Shown piece by piece: positions 1-5,457 of a stretch of DNA of 5,457 nt; the stretch's first letter is position 1; the number at the start of each line of letters is the position of its first letter. The notes beneath the pieces are model-generated. The model had not been told where the DNA came from, did not search any database, and saw nothing but the letters and a program-made list of their open reading frames with translations. This DNA comes from Deltaproteobacteria bacterium (lineage in GTDB: Bacteria > Myxococcota_A > UBA9160 > SZUA-336). Position numbers and translations under genes: made by a program. The stretch covers positions 1 to 5,457 of the forward strand of contig DAOVBF010000110.1 of NCBI GenBank assembly GCA_030673955.1. Direction: 5' to 3'.

Positions 1-36
1 TTTGCTCGAAGGGGCTCGGGTTCGAGTCCCTTGCAC
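1..36 (+). pseudogene. Possible tRNA 3'-end remnant (T-arm-like plus CCA)
   Basis: The sequence carries GGTTCGAGTCC, the classic T-arm consensus with loop TTCGAGT at 21-27, and soon afterwards CACCA at 34-38 or so. It cannot be a normal tRNA end: from the T loop to CCA a tRNA needs 23 nucleotides and only about 18 are present, and the T stem pairs at only three positions. The same bases also form a perfect 6-bp inverted repeat, CTCGAA (5-10) with TTCGAG (21-26), and an alternative hairpin CTCG/CGAG. It may be a decayed tRNA end, an old integration-site core, or chance. The window starts too close to see the 5' half. Confidence 0.22.
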
Positions 37-118
37 CAAACTGTACCAAGGTCAACGCCTCTTGCCGGCGTAAGAGCATCCATAGTCGACTCGTAATTGC
101 GCGAGGCAGAAGCCCGTT

Positions 119-164
119 TGGAGCCGACGCGCCGATTTGAACCGCGGACCTGCTACGACGCAGG
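119..164 (-). pseudogene. tRNA 3'-half remnant, possibly tRNA-Thr-like
   Basis: Read on the minus strand, this piece ends in a tRNA-like order. There is a hairpin CCTGC/GCAGG around a TCGT-containing 6-nt loop, then CGCGG-TTCAAAT-CGGCG (a T arm with a canonical loop and one mismatch in five pairs), then a 7-nt acceptor strand CGTCGGC, a T at the discriminator position, and an encoded CCA at 121-119. U73 and the CGTCGGC acceptor recall some bacterial tRNA-Thr species, and the loop could be a Thr(CGT) anticodon loop that has lost one base. The variable region is too short and no proper D arm with GG precedes it, so I call it a remnant rather than a working tRNA. It lies on the same strand as the intact tRNA-Phe, about 100 bp downstream of it. 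Confidence 0.35.
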
Positions 165-265
165 GGACCTGCCGGGAGTGGCTAGAAGACCCACTCCGTC
201 TGCTTCCCCCGTGCTTCCCGCCGAGACATCCGAATTGCAGGGGATTGGCTAAGTACCTGAATTCA

Positions 266-341
<76 letters not shown>

Positions 342-368
342 AGCAAGCAAAGAGCCCCAAAAACGCGG

Positions 369-376
369 GAATTAAT
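369..376 (-). promoter_or_regulatory. Possible -10 element for tRNA-Phe
   Basis: On the minus strand TATTAAT is followed directly by the GC-rich string TCCCGCG and then, about 29 nt after the element, by the tRNA 5' end. A GC-rich discriminator right after the -10 box is typical of growth-rate-controlled stable RNA promoters. I see no good -35 hexamer at the expected distance, where the strand is occupied by the GC hairpin at 381-395, so this is a weak call based mainly on an AT-rich patch in GC-rich DNA. Confidence 0.3.
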
Positions 377-380
377 ACCA

Positions 381-412
381 TCCCGGGGCCCGGGAGGCAC
401 GGCCAGCCGTGC
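381..412 (-). terminator. Two stem-loops after the cyclophilin gene, likely terminator
   Basis: Starting 20 bp beyond the cyclophilin stop on the minus strand are two perfect stem-loops. The first is GCACGG/CCGTGC with a 4-nt loop (397-412). The second is TCCCGG/CCGGGA with a 3-nt loop (381-395), within a 15-bp odd-centred palindrome. There is no T-run, although an AT-rich patch follows at 369-378, so classic intrinsic termination is not certain. The position between a protein gene and a tRNA gene on one strand fits transcript-end formation or 3'-end protection. Confidence 0.45.
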
Positions 413-431
413 TCAAGCGCGAAGCGGGGAA

Positions 432-1055
432 TCATTCCGCAGGCTCGAGCGTGACCGACTCCATGACGACGTCCTCGAGCGGCCGATCGCGGCGGTCGCG
501 GGGAACGGCGGCGATCTTGTCGGCGACCTCCATACCGGAGATGACCTCCCCGAAGACCGTGTACTTGCCGTCGAGGGTCCGGCTCCAGGCGGGCGAGTCC
601 GCGACCACGATGAAAAACTGCGAGCCCGCCGAGTCGGGATCGCGCCTGCGGGCCATCGAGACAATCCCCCGCTGGTGAGGGACATCGTTGAACTCGGCCG
701 GAACGATGTGCCCGGGCCCGCCCTGACCATCGTTATCCGGGTTGTCGTCCTTGCTCAGCGGGTCGCCTCCCTGGATCATGAATTTCGGGATGACCCGGTG
801 GAAGGTGCAGCCGTCGTAAAAGCCCTCGCGGGCGAGCTTCTTGAAGTTCTCGACGTGCTGGGGCGCCTTTTCGGGCAGGAAACGAAACCGGAGCTCTCCG
901 AGATCCTTGACGCGGATCAGCGCGATCTGCTCCTCGTCGTTTGCCTGGCCCGTCTCCAGGGTCTCTCCCTCTGGGGTCTCTCCCGCCTGCTGGCAGCCGG
1001 GAACGCCGAGTCCGAGAGCGAGCACGAGCGTGCCCAACGAGAGAATCCTGAGCAT
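432..1055 (-). CDS. Cyclophilin-type peptidyl-prolyl cis-trans isomerase, lipoprotein
   Basis: A 207-residue protein that should catalyse cis-trans isomerisation of Xaa-Pro bonds and assist protein folding. Residues 1-20 form a lipoprotein signal peptide (MLRILSLGTLVLALGLGVPG) followed by Cys21, so it is probably lipid-anchored on the periplasmic side. A short linker (22-42) leads to the cyclophilin domain (about 43-205). Active-site residues aligned with human CypA are visible: FHRVI with Arg87, FMIQGGD with Phe92, Met93 and Gln95, SQFFI with Phe148, Trp157, and LDGKYTVFG with Leu161. Tyr165 replaces the CypA His126, and three residues are inserted between Trp157 and Leu161. An acidic insert lies at 102-110. 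The ATG at 1055 was chosen because AGGAGG (1067-1062) sits 6 nt upstream and the signal peptide starts there. The open frame continues upstream to about 2000, but only as antisense of the next gene. The gene diverges from GGT and is followed by tRNA-Phe. Confidence 0.95.
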   Translation of the reverse strand: MLRILSLGTLVLALGLGVPGCQQAGETPEGETLETGQANDEEQIALIRVKDLGELRFRFLPEKAPQHVENFKKLAREGFYDGCTFHRVIPKFMIQGGDPLSKDDNPDNDGQGGPGHIVPAEFNDVPHQRGIVSMARRRDPDSAGSQFFIVVADSPAWSRTLDGKYTVFGEVISGMEVADKIAAVPRDRRDRPLEDVVMESVTLEPAE

Positions 1056-1061
1056 GGTCAA

Positions 1062-1067
1062 CCTCCT
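1062..1067 (-). promoter_or_regulatory. Shine-Dalgarno of the cyclophilin gene
   Basis: AGGAGG on the minus strand ends 6 nt before the ATG at 1055, an ideal spacing. It fixes the start codon and overlaps the first copy of the 15-bp tandem repeat. Confidence 0.85.
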
Positions 1068-1092
1068 CGGCCACAGGCTCCTCGGCCACAGG
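1063..1092. repeat. Perfect 15-bp tandem duplication in the 5' leader
   Basis: CTCCTCGGCCACAGG occurs twice head to tail (1063-1077 and 1078-1092) without mismatch. On the minus strand each unit reads CCTGTGGCCGAGGAG, so the purine-rich GAGGAG core of the cyclophilin ribosome-binding site is present twice. The proximal copy is extended to AGGAGG next to the ATG, and the distal copy lies 15 bp further upstream. Such a repeat can gain or lose a unit by replication slippage, which would alter the leader of this gene without touching the coding frame. Confidence 0.9.
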
Positions 1093-1148
1093 CCTTGTAA
1101 GGGGCGCACACGGTAGCACGGGCTCGCCCGGGTGGTACGCTCGCGGCC

Positions 1149-2879
1149 ATGTGGGGTCTCTGGCTGCTCGGGGTTCTCGTCCTCGGCCTGGGGACGCTTG
1201 TCGGAGAGCCCTGCGCCTGGGCTGCTCACCCCGAGTGGGGGCGCCGAGGCATGGTCGTCTCGAGTGCGGGGCCCGCCGTCCAGTCCGGGCGCGAGATCCT
1301 GGCTGCTGGCGGGAACGCGATCGACGCGGCTGTGGCGGTGGCGTTCTCCGCGGCCGTGGCAGATCCGTTCAGCTCCGGGGTGGGGGGCGGCGGCTTCATC
1401 CTGATCCATCTCGGGACAACGGGCGAGGCCTTCGCAGTCGATGCGCGCGAGGTGGCTCCGGCCGCCGCGCACGCGGACATGTACCTGGATGCGGAGGGGA
1501 AGGTCGACCCGGAGGCTTCGCGCCTCGGTGGGCGCGCGGTGGCGGTGCCCGGCCTGGTGCGCGGGCTCTACGAAGCTCACGAGCGCTACGGCCGTCTGCC
1601 CTGGGCGCGGGCGCTGGAGCCAGCGCTGCGACTTTGCCGCGAGGGTGTGCCCGTGGGGGTGCATCACCAGCGCATGCTCCGTCTCGCCAAACCGTATCTC
1701 GAGCGTTTCCCGGAGACCGCACGCATCCAGCTCCTCGAGGGCGAGGTGCCGCCGCTGGGCTGGAAACTCGTGCAGCCCGAGTTTGCGCGCACCCTCGAGG
1801 CGGTTGCGCGCCGCGGCCCGGAGGTGCTGCAGAGCGGGTGGATTGCCGACGCCATCGTCAAGGTAGTTCGCGAGCAGGGTGGGGCCCTCACGCTCGAGGA
1901 TCTGGCCAGCTACCGCACGCGCTGGAGGGCACCCGTGCGCGGCCACTATCGCGGCTTGGAGCTTCTCTCCATGCCGCCGCCCAGCTCCGGCGGCGTCCAC
2001 CTGATTCAGATGCTCAATATCCTGGAGCCCTTCGACCTCGCGTCACGCGGCATGAACTCGAGTGAGACGATTCACCTGGTCGCCGAGGCCATGAAGCTGG
2101 CCTTTGCGGACCGGGCCTTTTACCTGGGGGACCCCGACTTTTTCCGGGTGCCATCGGGCTGGCTCACGTCGAAGGCGTACGGCCTCGAGCTCGCCGAGCG
2201 GCTACGCCCGCGTCCCTTCTGGCGCCGGCCTCCCTGGCGCTGGGGGCGGGCCCGCGTGCTGCGGGTTGAGCGTCCGGAAGTGCTGCCCCCCGACGATGCG
2301 GGTACAACCCACATCTCTGTGCTGGACGACGAGGGCAATGCCGTCGCCTTGACCCAGACGATCAACACGCTCTTCGGTTCGGGCATCACCGTGCCGGGAA
2401 CGGGGATCGTGCTCAACAACGAGATGGATGACTTCGCGGCCGCGCCGGAGGTGCCCAATGCCTTTGGCCTGGTCGGCTTCGAAGCCAACGCGATCGCGCC
2501 CGGCAAGCGGCCGCTCTCGAGCATGACGCCCACGATCGTGCTGCGCGACGGTCAGCCCTGGCTGGTCGCAGGGAGTCCCATGGGGCCCTTCATCATCACG
2601 ACGGTGCTCCAGACGCTGCTCAACGTGATCGACTTCGGCATGAATATCCAAGAGGCCGTCTCGGCCCCCCGCTTTCACCACCAGTGGCGGCCCAACCGCC
2701 TGTACCTCGAGCCCGAGCATCCCCGCGATGTCGTCCGGCGGCTCGAGGCCCGGGGACATCCCGTCCATGTGAGCGAGTTTCGCTTCGGAGCGGCCGCGGC
2801 GATTCTGCGCGATCCCGAGACCGGGATCCTGTGGGGCGGTGCGGACCCACGCCGCGACATCCGCGCCTCGGGGCTGTAG
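1149..2879 (+). CDS. ggt: Gamma-glutamyltransferase precursor (GGT, family T03)
   Basis: A complete 576-residue precursor of the usual length. The enzyme transfers or hydrolyses the gamma-glutamyl group of glutathione and related peptides, normally in the periplasm or outside the cell. Residues 1-25 are a hydrophobic signal peptide with a likely cut after AWA. The precursor self-cleaves before Thr386 in DAGTTHIS, giving a large subunit (about 26-385) and a catalytic small subunit (386-576). Equivalents of E. coli residues are present: Arg100 (R114), Thr386 (T391), Asn406 (N411), Glu425 (Q430; Glu as in human GGT), Asp428 (D433), and Ser457 and Ser458 (S462 and S463). A lid loop (about 430-450) is retained with Phe439 at the Y444 position. 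Oddities are Met478 where E. coli has oxyanion Gly483, and a Trp/Arg-rich stretch at 357-373. The ATG at 1149 is the only start that keeps the signal peptide; an in-frame stop lies at 1098. No good Shine-Dalgarno is visible. The gene diverges from the cyclophilin and converges on the peptidase. Confidence 0.96.
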   Translation: MWGLWLLGVLVLGLGTLVGEPCAWAAHPEWGRRGMVVSSAGPAVQSGREILAAGGNAIDAAVAVAFSAAVADPFSSGVGGGGFILIHLGTTGEAFAVDAREVAPAAAHADMYLDAEGKVDPEASRLGGRAVAVPGLVRGLYEAHERYGRLPWARALEPALRLCREGVPVGVHHQRMLRLAKPYLERFPETARIQLLEGEVPPLGWKLVQPEFARTLEAVARRGPEVLQSGWIADAIVKVVREQGGALTLEDLASYRTRWRAPVRGHYRGLELLSMPPPSSGGVHLIQMLNILEPFDLASRGMNSSETIHLVAEAMKLAFADRAFYLGDPDFFRVPSGWLTSKAYGLELAERLRPRPFWRRPPWRWGRARVLRVERPEVLPPDDAGTTHISVLDDEGNAVALTQTINTLFGSGITVPGTGIVLNNEMDDFAAAPEVPNAFGLVGFEANAIAPGKRPLSSMTPTIVLRDGQPWLVAGSPMGPFIITTVLQTLLNVIDFGMNIQEAVSAPRFHHQWRPNRLYLEPEHPRDVVRRLEARGHPVHVSEFRFGAAAAILRDPETGILWGGADPRRDIRASGL

Positions 2880-2910
2880 CGCTTGATGAGGTGTAAAGCC
2901 TAGATCGCAA

Positions 2911-2928
2911 GCCGCACGCAAGTGCGGC
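2911..2928. terminator. Perfect GC stem-loop after GGT
   Basis: GCCGCAC (2911-2917) and GTGCGGC (2922-2928) form a 7-bp stem closed by a GCAA tetraloop of the stable GNRA type, 31 bp after the GGT stop. No T-run follows. It is the first of several stem-loops between two convergent genes and could end or protect the GGT transcript. Confidence 0.5.
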
Positions 2929-2968
2929 GCGCAGCGAGCGGAACGCGAGCGAAGAGCGGGTGGGCCAG

Positions 2969-3039
2969 GCCGCCCTGACTGGCGAGTTAGCGGGCGGCAA
3001 AGCCGCCCTGCTCGCACGGCGGGCGACTTCGTGCCCGCC
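2969..3039. repeat. Cluster of competing GC hairpins between convergent genes
   Basis: GGGCGGC (2992-2998) pairs with GCCGCCC at 3002-3008 across an AAA loop, and equally well with an identical GCCGCCC at 2969-2975 across 16 nt. The downstream hairpin is extended by an outer stem GCGAG (2982-2986) / CTCGC (3011-3015). A further 7-bp stem, GGCGGGC (3018-3024) / GCCCGCC (3033-3039), ends 21 bp from the peptidase stop codon. GCCGCCCTG is a 9-bp direct repeat (2969-2977, 3002-3010). The cluster probably serves as a bidirectional transcript end. Its density also resembles REP-like palindromic intergenic repeats, which would be shown by further copies elsewhere in the genome. Confidence 0.6.
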
Positions 3040-3060
3040 TCGGCCGATACCCCGCAAGAC

Positions 3061-5457
3061 TCAGCGAATGATCGCGACGAGCGGACGCTCGAGATGGATC
3101 AGCCGCTGCGAGACGCGCTTGAGGTCGTCGATCGTCACGGCCGCGATGCGCTCGCCGTATCCCAAATGGTGGTCCGCCCCGAGGCCGTAAAGCTCGTCGA
3201 GCGAGAGCAGGCCGGCCTGGCTTCCGTAGCGCTGGAGCGAGACCGCATGCGTCCCGATTAGAAAACCTTTGGCCCGCTCCAGCTCCTCGGGGGCGATCGG
3301 TTCTTCGAGCACACGGCGCAGCTCGCGGCGAACGCCCTCCAGCGACTCCTCGAGCTTCTCGGGGGCCGAGGCGATGTAGACCCCGAAGGATCCAGGGTCG
3401 ACTCCCTCGAAGGAGAACGCGTTCACGGAGTAGGCGAGGCTCCTCTTATCGCGTAGCTCGAGAAAGAGCCGGCCTCCCTGTCCCGAGAGGATCTGGGTCA
3501 ACACGTCGAGCGCGGGCAGGTCCGGATCGTCCACCGCCAGGCCCGGGAAGCCCAACAAGATATGCACCTGGGCCTTGTTCTTCTCGATCGAGACCTCACG
3601 CGGGCCATCGGGTACGGGGGGCGGCTCCCGTTGCGGGAGCTCGACGGTTTCCGGTCCTTGCCACTCGGCCAGCTTCGAGGCGATCGCCTCGACGATCCGA
3701 TCGGGCTGCACGTCCCCGACGATCGCGAGCACGCCATTGCTGGGCTTGGCGTAGGCCTCGTAGTAGCGGCCGAGCGCCTCCCGATCGATCCGCTTGAGCG
3801 AGTCCTCCGTCCCGATGGTCTGGAAGCGGTAGGGGTGCCCGACAAAGAGCTCCTTTGCGAAGAGCTCGAAGGCCTTATGCGAGAGGTGGTCCTCACGGCG
3901 CTTCAGTTGGGCGAGCCGGTCCGTGCGCAGCTTCTCGATCTCCTCCGCAGCGAACGTGGGATGGAGCAAGACGTCCGCGAAAAGGTCGAGGCCGGTAGCG
4001 AGCGACCCGGTCAGGAACTCGCCCGTGAGCCCGAAGCTGTTGCGCCCCGAGAAGCCGTTCAGCGAGCCCGCGATGCCCTCTACCTCGGCTGCGATCTGGG
4101 CCGCGCTGCGCTGCTCCGTACCGCGCTCGAGCATCTCCGACAGAAACGAGGTGATCCCCTGCGTCTCCTCCGTTTCCGCCAGCAATCCGCCCTGGAGCGA
4201 GATGCGCAGCGACACGAGCGGGATGGAGGTGATGGGCTTCACGATGACCCGCAGTCCGTTGGGCAGCGTGTAGCGTAGGATCCCCTCGCGGATCGGGGTG
4301 CCGACAAACCGACGCTCCCCCTCGCCGACCGACGTCAGCGCGCTGAGCAGGCCCGCCGCCTCGAGCTCCGGCCGCTCCTCCTCGGGCAGCAGCGCCGCGA
4401 GGCTCACGCGCTCGGGAACGAGGTACTCCTGCGCCACGCGCTGGAGGTCCTCCGGCGTGGCGCGCTTCACGCGCTCCAGGTACTCCGCCTCGGCCTCGAT
4501 CCCGCCTGCGAGCGTCTCGTAGTATCCGAGCTTGCGCGCCTGACCCTGCATGGTCTCCTTCTCGTAGACCTGGTTCGCGAGCAGATTCACCCGCACCCGT
4601 TCGAGCTCGATTTCCGACGGGCCGAAGGCGCGTATGCGCTGGATTTCGGCCGCGATGGCGCCCACCGCGTCCTCGGCTCGCTCGGCGTCTACCGCTGCAT
4701 CCACGAAGAAGAGCCCAGCGTCGAGCGGCGTGTAGGCGCTCGTGCTGATGGTGTGTACGAAATCCAGGCGATCCTTCACATTGCGGTAGAGGCGCGAGCT
4801 TTCGCCCGAACCGAGAACCATAGAGAGCAGGTCCAGGTAGGGTGTGTCCGGGTCCTGGAAAGCGGTGATCGGGTAGGCCAGACCGAGCAGGGTCTGCTGG
4901 AAGCCTCGGTGCACGACCACGGAGCGTGGCGTGGTCTGCTCGGGCTCGGCCTCGCGCGGATGGGTGAGATCCGAGCGGGGCCGGGCATCGGTGAAGGCTT
5001 GGCGAATCTGCTCGAGTGTGGCTTTGGGATCGAGGTCTCCCACCGCCACGAACGTCATGTTGTTAGGGACGTACCAGCGGCGGAAGAAGTCCAGAAGCTG
5101 GTCGCGCGAGAAGCTCTTCACGAGCTCCTGCGTGCCGATCACGGGTAAGCGGTAGGGGTGACTCTCGTAGGCGGTCCCGAAGATTGTCTCGGACAGCACG
5201 CGGTGCGGTGAGTCCTGACCACGCCGGATCTCCTCCAGCACCACCTCCTGCTCCCTGGCGAGCTCGATCGGGTCGAATGTCGAGTGCTGGACCGCATCGG
5301 CCAGGACATCGATGCCCACGGCCGCATCGCGGCTGGCCATCGTGATGTGGTAGACGGTCATGTCGAAGCTGGTGAAAGCGTTGATGTTGCCTCCTGCCGC
5401 CTCCACCGTGGTTGCGATCTCACCGAGCGCACGGGTCTCGGTACCTTTGAAGAGCAT
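3061..5457 (-). CDS. M16B zinc metallopeptidase with two fused M16 domains, 5' end missing
   Basis: The C-terminal 798 residues of a processing-peptidase-like protein (M16 family) that degrades or processes peptides, often exported in Gram-negative bacteria. The visible part opens with MLFKGTE, which in this family directly follows the zinc motif HxxEH. The first Met is therefore almost surely internal, and the motif, about 50 domain residues and any signal peptide lie beyond the window. Glu76 in VVLEEIRR (about 75 residues on) fits the third zinc ligand. The first M16 unit spans to about 370. A second unit begins near 390 with LRYTLPNGLRVIV and has SFLSE (437-441) where HxxEH should be, so it is non-catalytic. 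It keeps the C-terminal Arg672/Tyr676 pair (KRSLAYSV) expected to help bind substrate. Duplicate motifs HPYRLPVIGT (100-109) and HPYRFQTIGT (541-550) show the internal repeat. The stop is TGA at 3063-3061. It converges on GGT; any upstream partner is unseen. Confidence 0.93.
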   Translation of the reverse strand: MLFKGTETRALGEIATTVEAAGGNINAFTSFDMTVYHITMASRDAAVGIDVLADAVQHSTFDPIELAREQEVVLEEIRRGQDSPHRVLSETIFGTAYESHPYRLPVIGTQELVKSFSRDQLLDFFRRWYVPNNMTFVAVGDLDPKATLEQIRQAFTDARPRSDLTHPREAEPEQTTPRSVVVHRGFQQTLLGLAYPITAFQDPDTPYLDLLSMVLGSGESSRLYRNVKDRLDFVHTISTSAYTPLDAGLFFVDAAVDAERAEDAVGAIAAEIQRIRAFGPSEIELERVRVNLLANQVYEKETMQGQARKLGYYETLAGGIEAEAEYLERVKRATPEDLQRVAQEYLVPERVSLAALLPEEERPELEAAGLLSALTSVGEGERRFVGTPIREGILRYTLPNGLRVIVKPITSIPLVSLRISLQGGLLAETEETQGITSFLSEMLERGTEQRSAAQIAAEVEGIAGSLNGFSGRNSFGLTGEFLTGSLATGLDLFADVLLHPTFAAEEIEKLRTDRLAQLKRREDHLSHKAFELFAKELFVGHPYRFQTIGTEDSLKRIDREALGRYYEAYAKPSNGVLAIVGDVQPDRIVEAIASKLAEWQGPETVELPQREPPPVPDGPREVSIEKNKAQVHILLGFPGLAVDDPDLPALDVLTQILSGQGGRLFLELRDKRSLAYSVNAFSFEGVDPGSFGVYIASAPEKLEESLEGVRRELRRVLEEPIAPEELERAKGFLIGTHAVSLQRYGSQAGLLSLDELYGLGADHHLGYGERIAAVTIDDLKRVSQRLIHLERPLVAIIR

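Larger units (their letters stand above)
1..265. other. Gene-free stretch with tRNA-like debris and hairpin
   Basis: No credible protein gene lies here; the open frames in it are short and run into the tRNA. Visible structure is limited to the two tRNA-like pieces at 1-36 and 119-164, a weak 5'-tRNA-like string GCCGGCGTA (64-72) followed by CTCGTAA (90-96), which resembles a Thr anticodon loop, and a perfect 7-bp stem GGAGTGG (175-181) / CCACTCC (191-197) with a 9-nt loop. No T-rich terminator for the tRNA-Phe is evident in the part downstream of it (198-265 on the minus strand). Confidence 0.6.

Noticed and set aside
119..203. A functional type II tRNA or tRNA-Sec on the minus strand
   Set aside because: There is no 7-nt anticodon loop with U33, no GG in the D-like loop, and no long acceptor and variable arm of the tRNA-Sec type, although the T arm and CCA look real.
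1094..1148. Promoters for the divergent cyclophilin and GGT genes
   Set aside because: No convincing -10/-35 pair is visible on either strand in this GC-rich spacer, so none is annotated although promoters must lie nearby.
1206..1218. A lipobox at Cys22 of GGT
   Set aside because: The residues before the Cys are GEP, which do not fit the lipobox pattern. A signal peptidase I site after AWA is more plausible.
432..2000. A single 522-residue minus-strand reading frame including the cyclophilin
   Set aside because: Upstream of the ATG at 1055 the frame is antisense to GGT and reads as low-complexity Arg/Pro/Gly/Ala-rich sequence. The lipoprotein signal peptide and a strong Shine-Dalgarno fix the start at 1055.
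3562..4278. A 238-residue plus-strand open frame inside the M16 gene
   Set aside because: It is antisense to a clearly conserved two-domain peptidase, has no recognisable motif, and is expected from GC-rich codon usage on the opposite strand.
5455..5457. The Met at the right edge as the start of the M16 protein
   Set aside because: MLFKGT directly follows HxxEH in this family, so this Met is the internal residue after the zinc motif, and the gene continues beyond the window.

Overview
This is a GC-rich bacterial window that looks like ordinary chromosome. It holds one intact tRNA gene, two complete protein genes and one protein gene cut by the right edge. The very high GC, the lipoprotein cyclophilin, the exported gamma-glutamyltransferase and the fused M16B metallopeptidase all suggest a Gram-negative bacterium. 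The tRNA-Phe sequence and gene style would fit a deltaproteobacterial or myxobacterial-like lineage, but that is inference and I cannot fix the taxon from the sequence.

Layout. Positions 1-265 have no protein gene. They hold short stretches that look like broken tRNA pieces (T-arm-like sequence followed by CCA at 1-36 on +, and a CCA-ended T-arm and acceptor piece at 119-164 on -) and a perfect hairpin at 175-197. An intact tRNA-Phe(GAA) lies at 266-341 on the minus strand. Upstream of it on the same strand is a lipoprotein cyclophilin-type peptidyl-prolyl isomerase (432-1055, -), separated from the tRNA by two stem-loops. A 93-bp divergent spacer follows, carrying a perfect 15-bp tandem duplication that includes the cyclophilin Shine-Dalgarno sequence. 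Next comes a complete gamma-glutamyltransferase precursor (1149-2879, +). A 181-bp convergent spacer packed with strong GC stem-loops (2911-3039) separates it from a two-domain M16 zinc peptidase (3061 to beyond 5457, -), whose zinc-motif end lies just outside the window.

How the genes relate. They do not form an operon: cyclophilin and GGT diverge, and GGT and the peptidase converge. All three proteins are predicted to act in or beyond the cell envelope (protein folding, glutathione or gamma-glutamyl peptide turnover, peptide degradation), but nothing shows a shared pathway. I found no mobile-element gene, CRISPR array or evidence of a new system. The points most worth a second look are the tRNA-like debris, the duplicated ribosome-binding site, the alternative hairpins between the convergent genes, and a Gly-to-Met change at the predicted GGT oxyanion hole.
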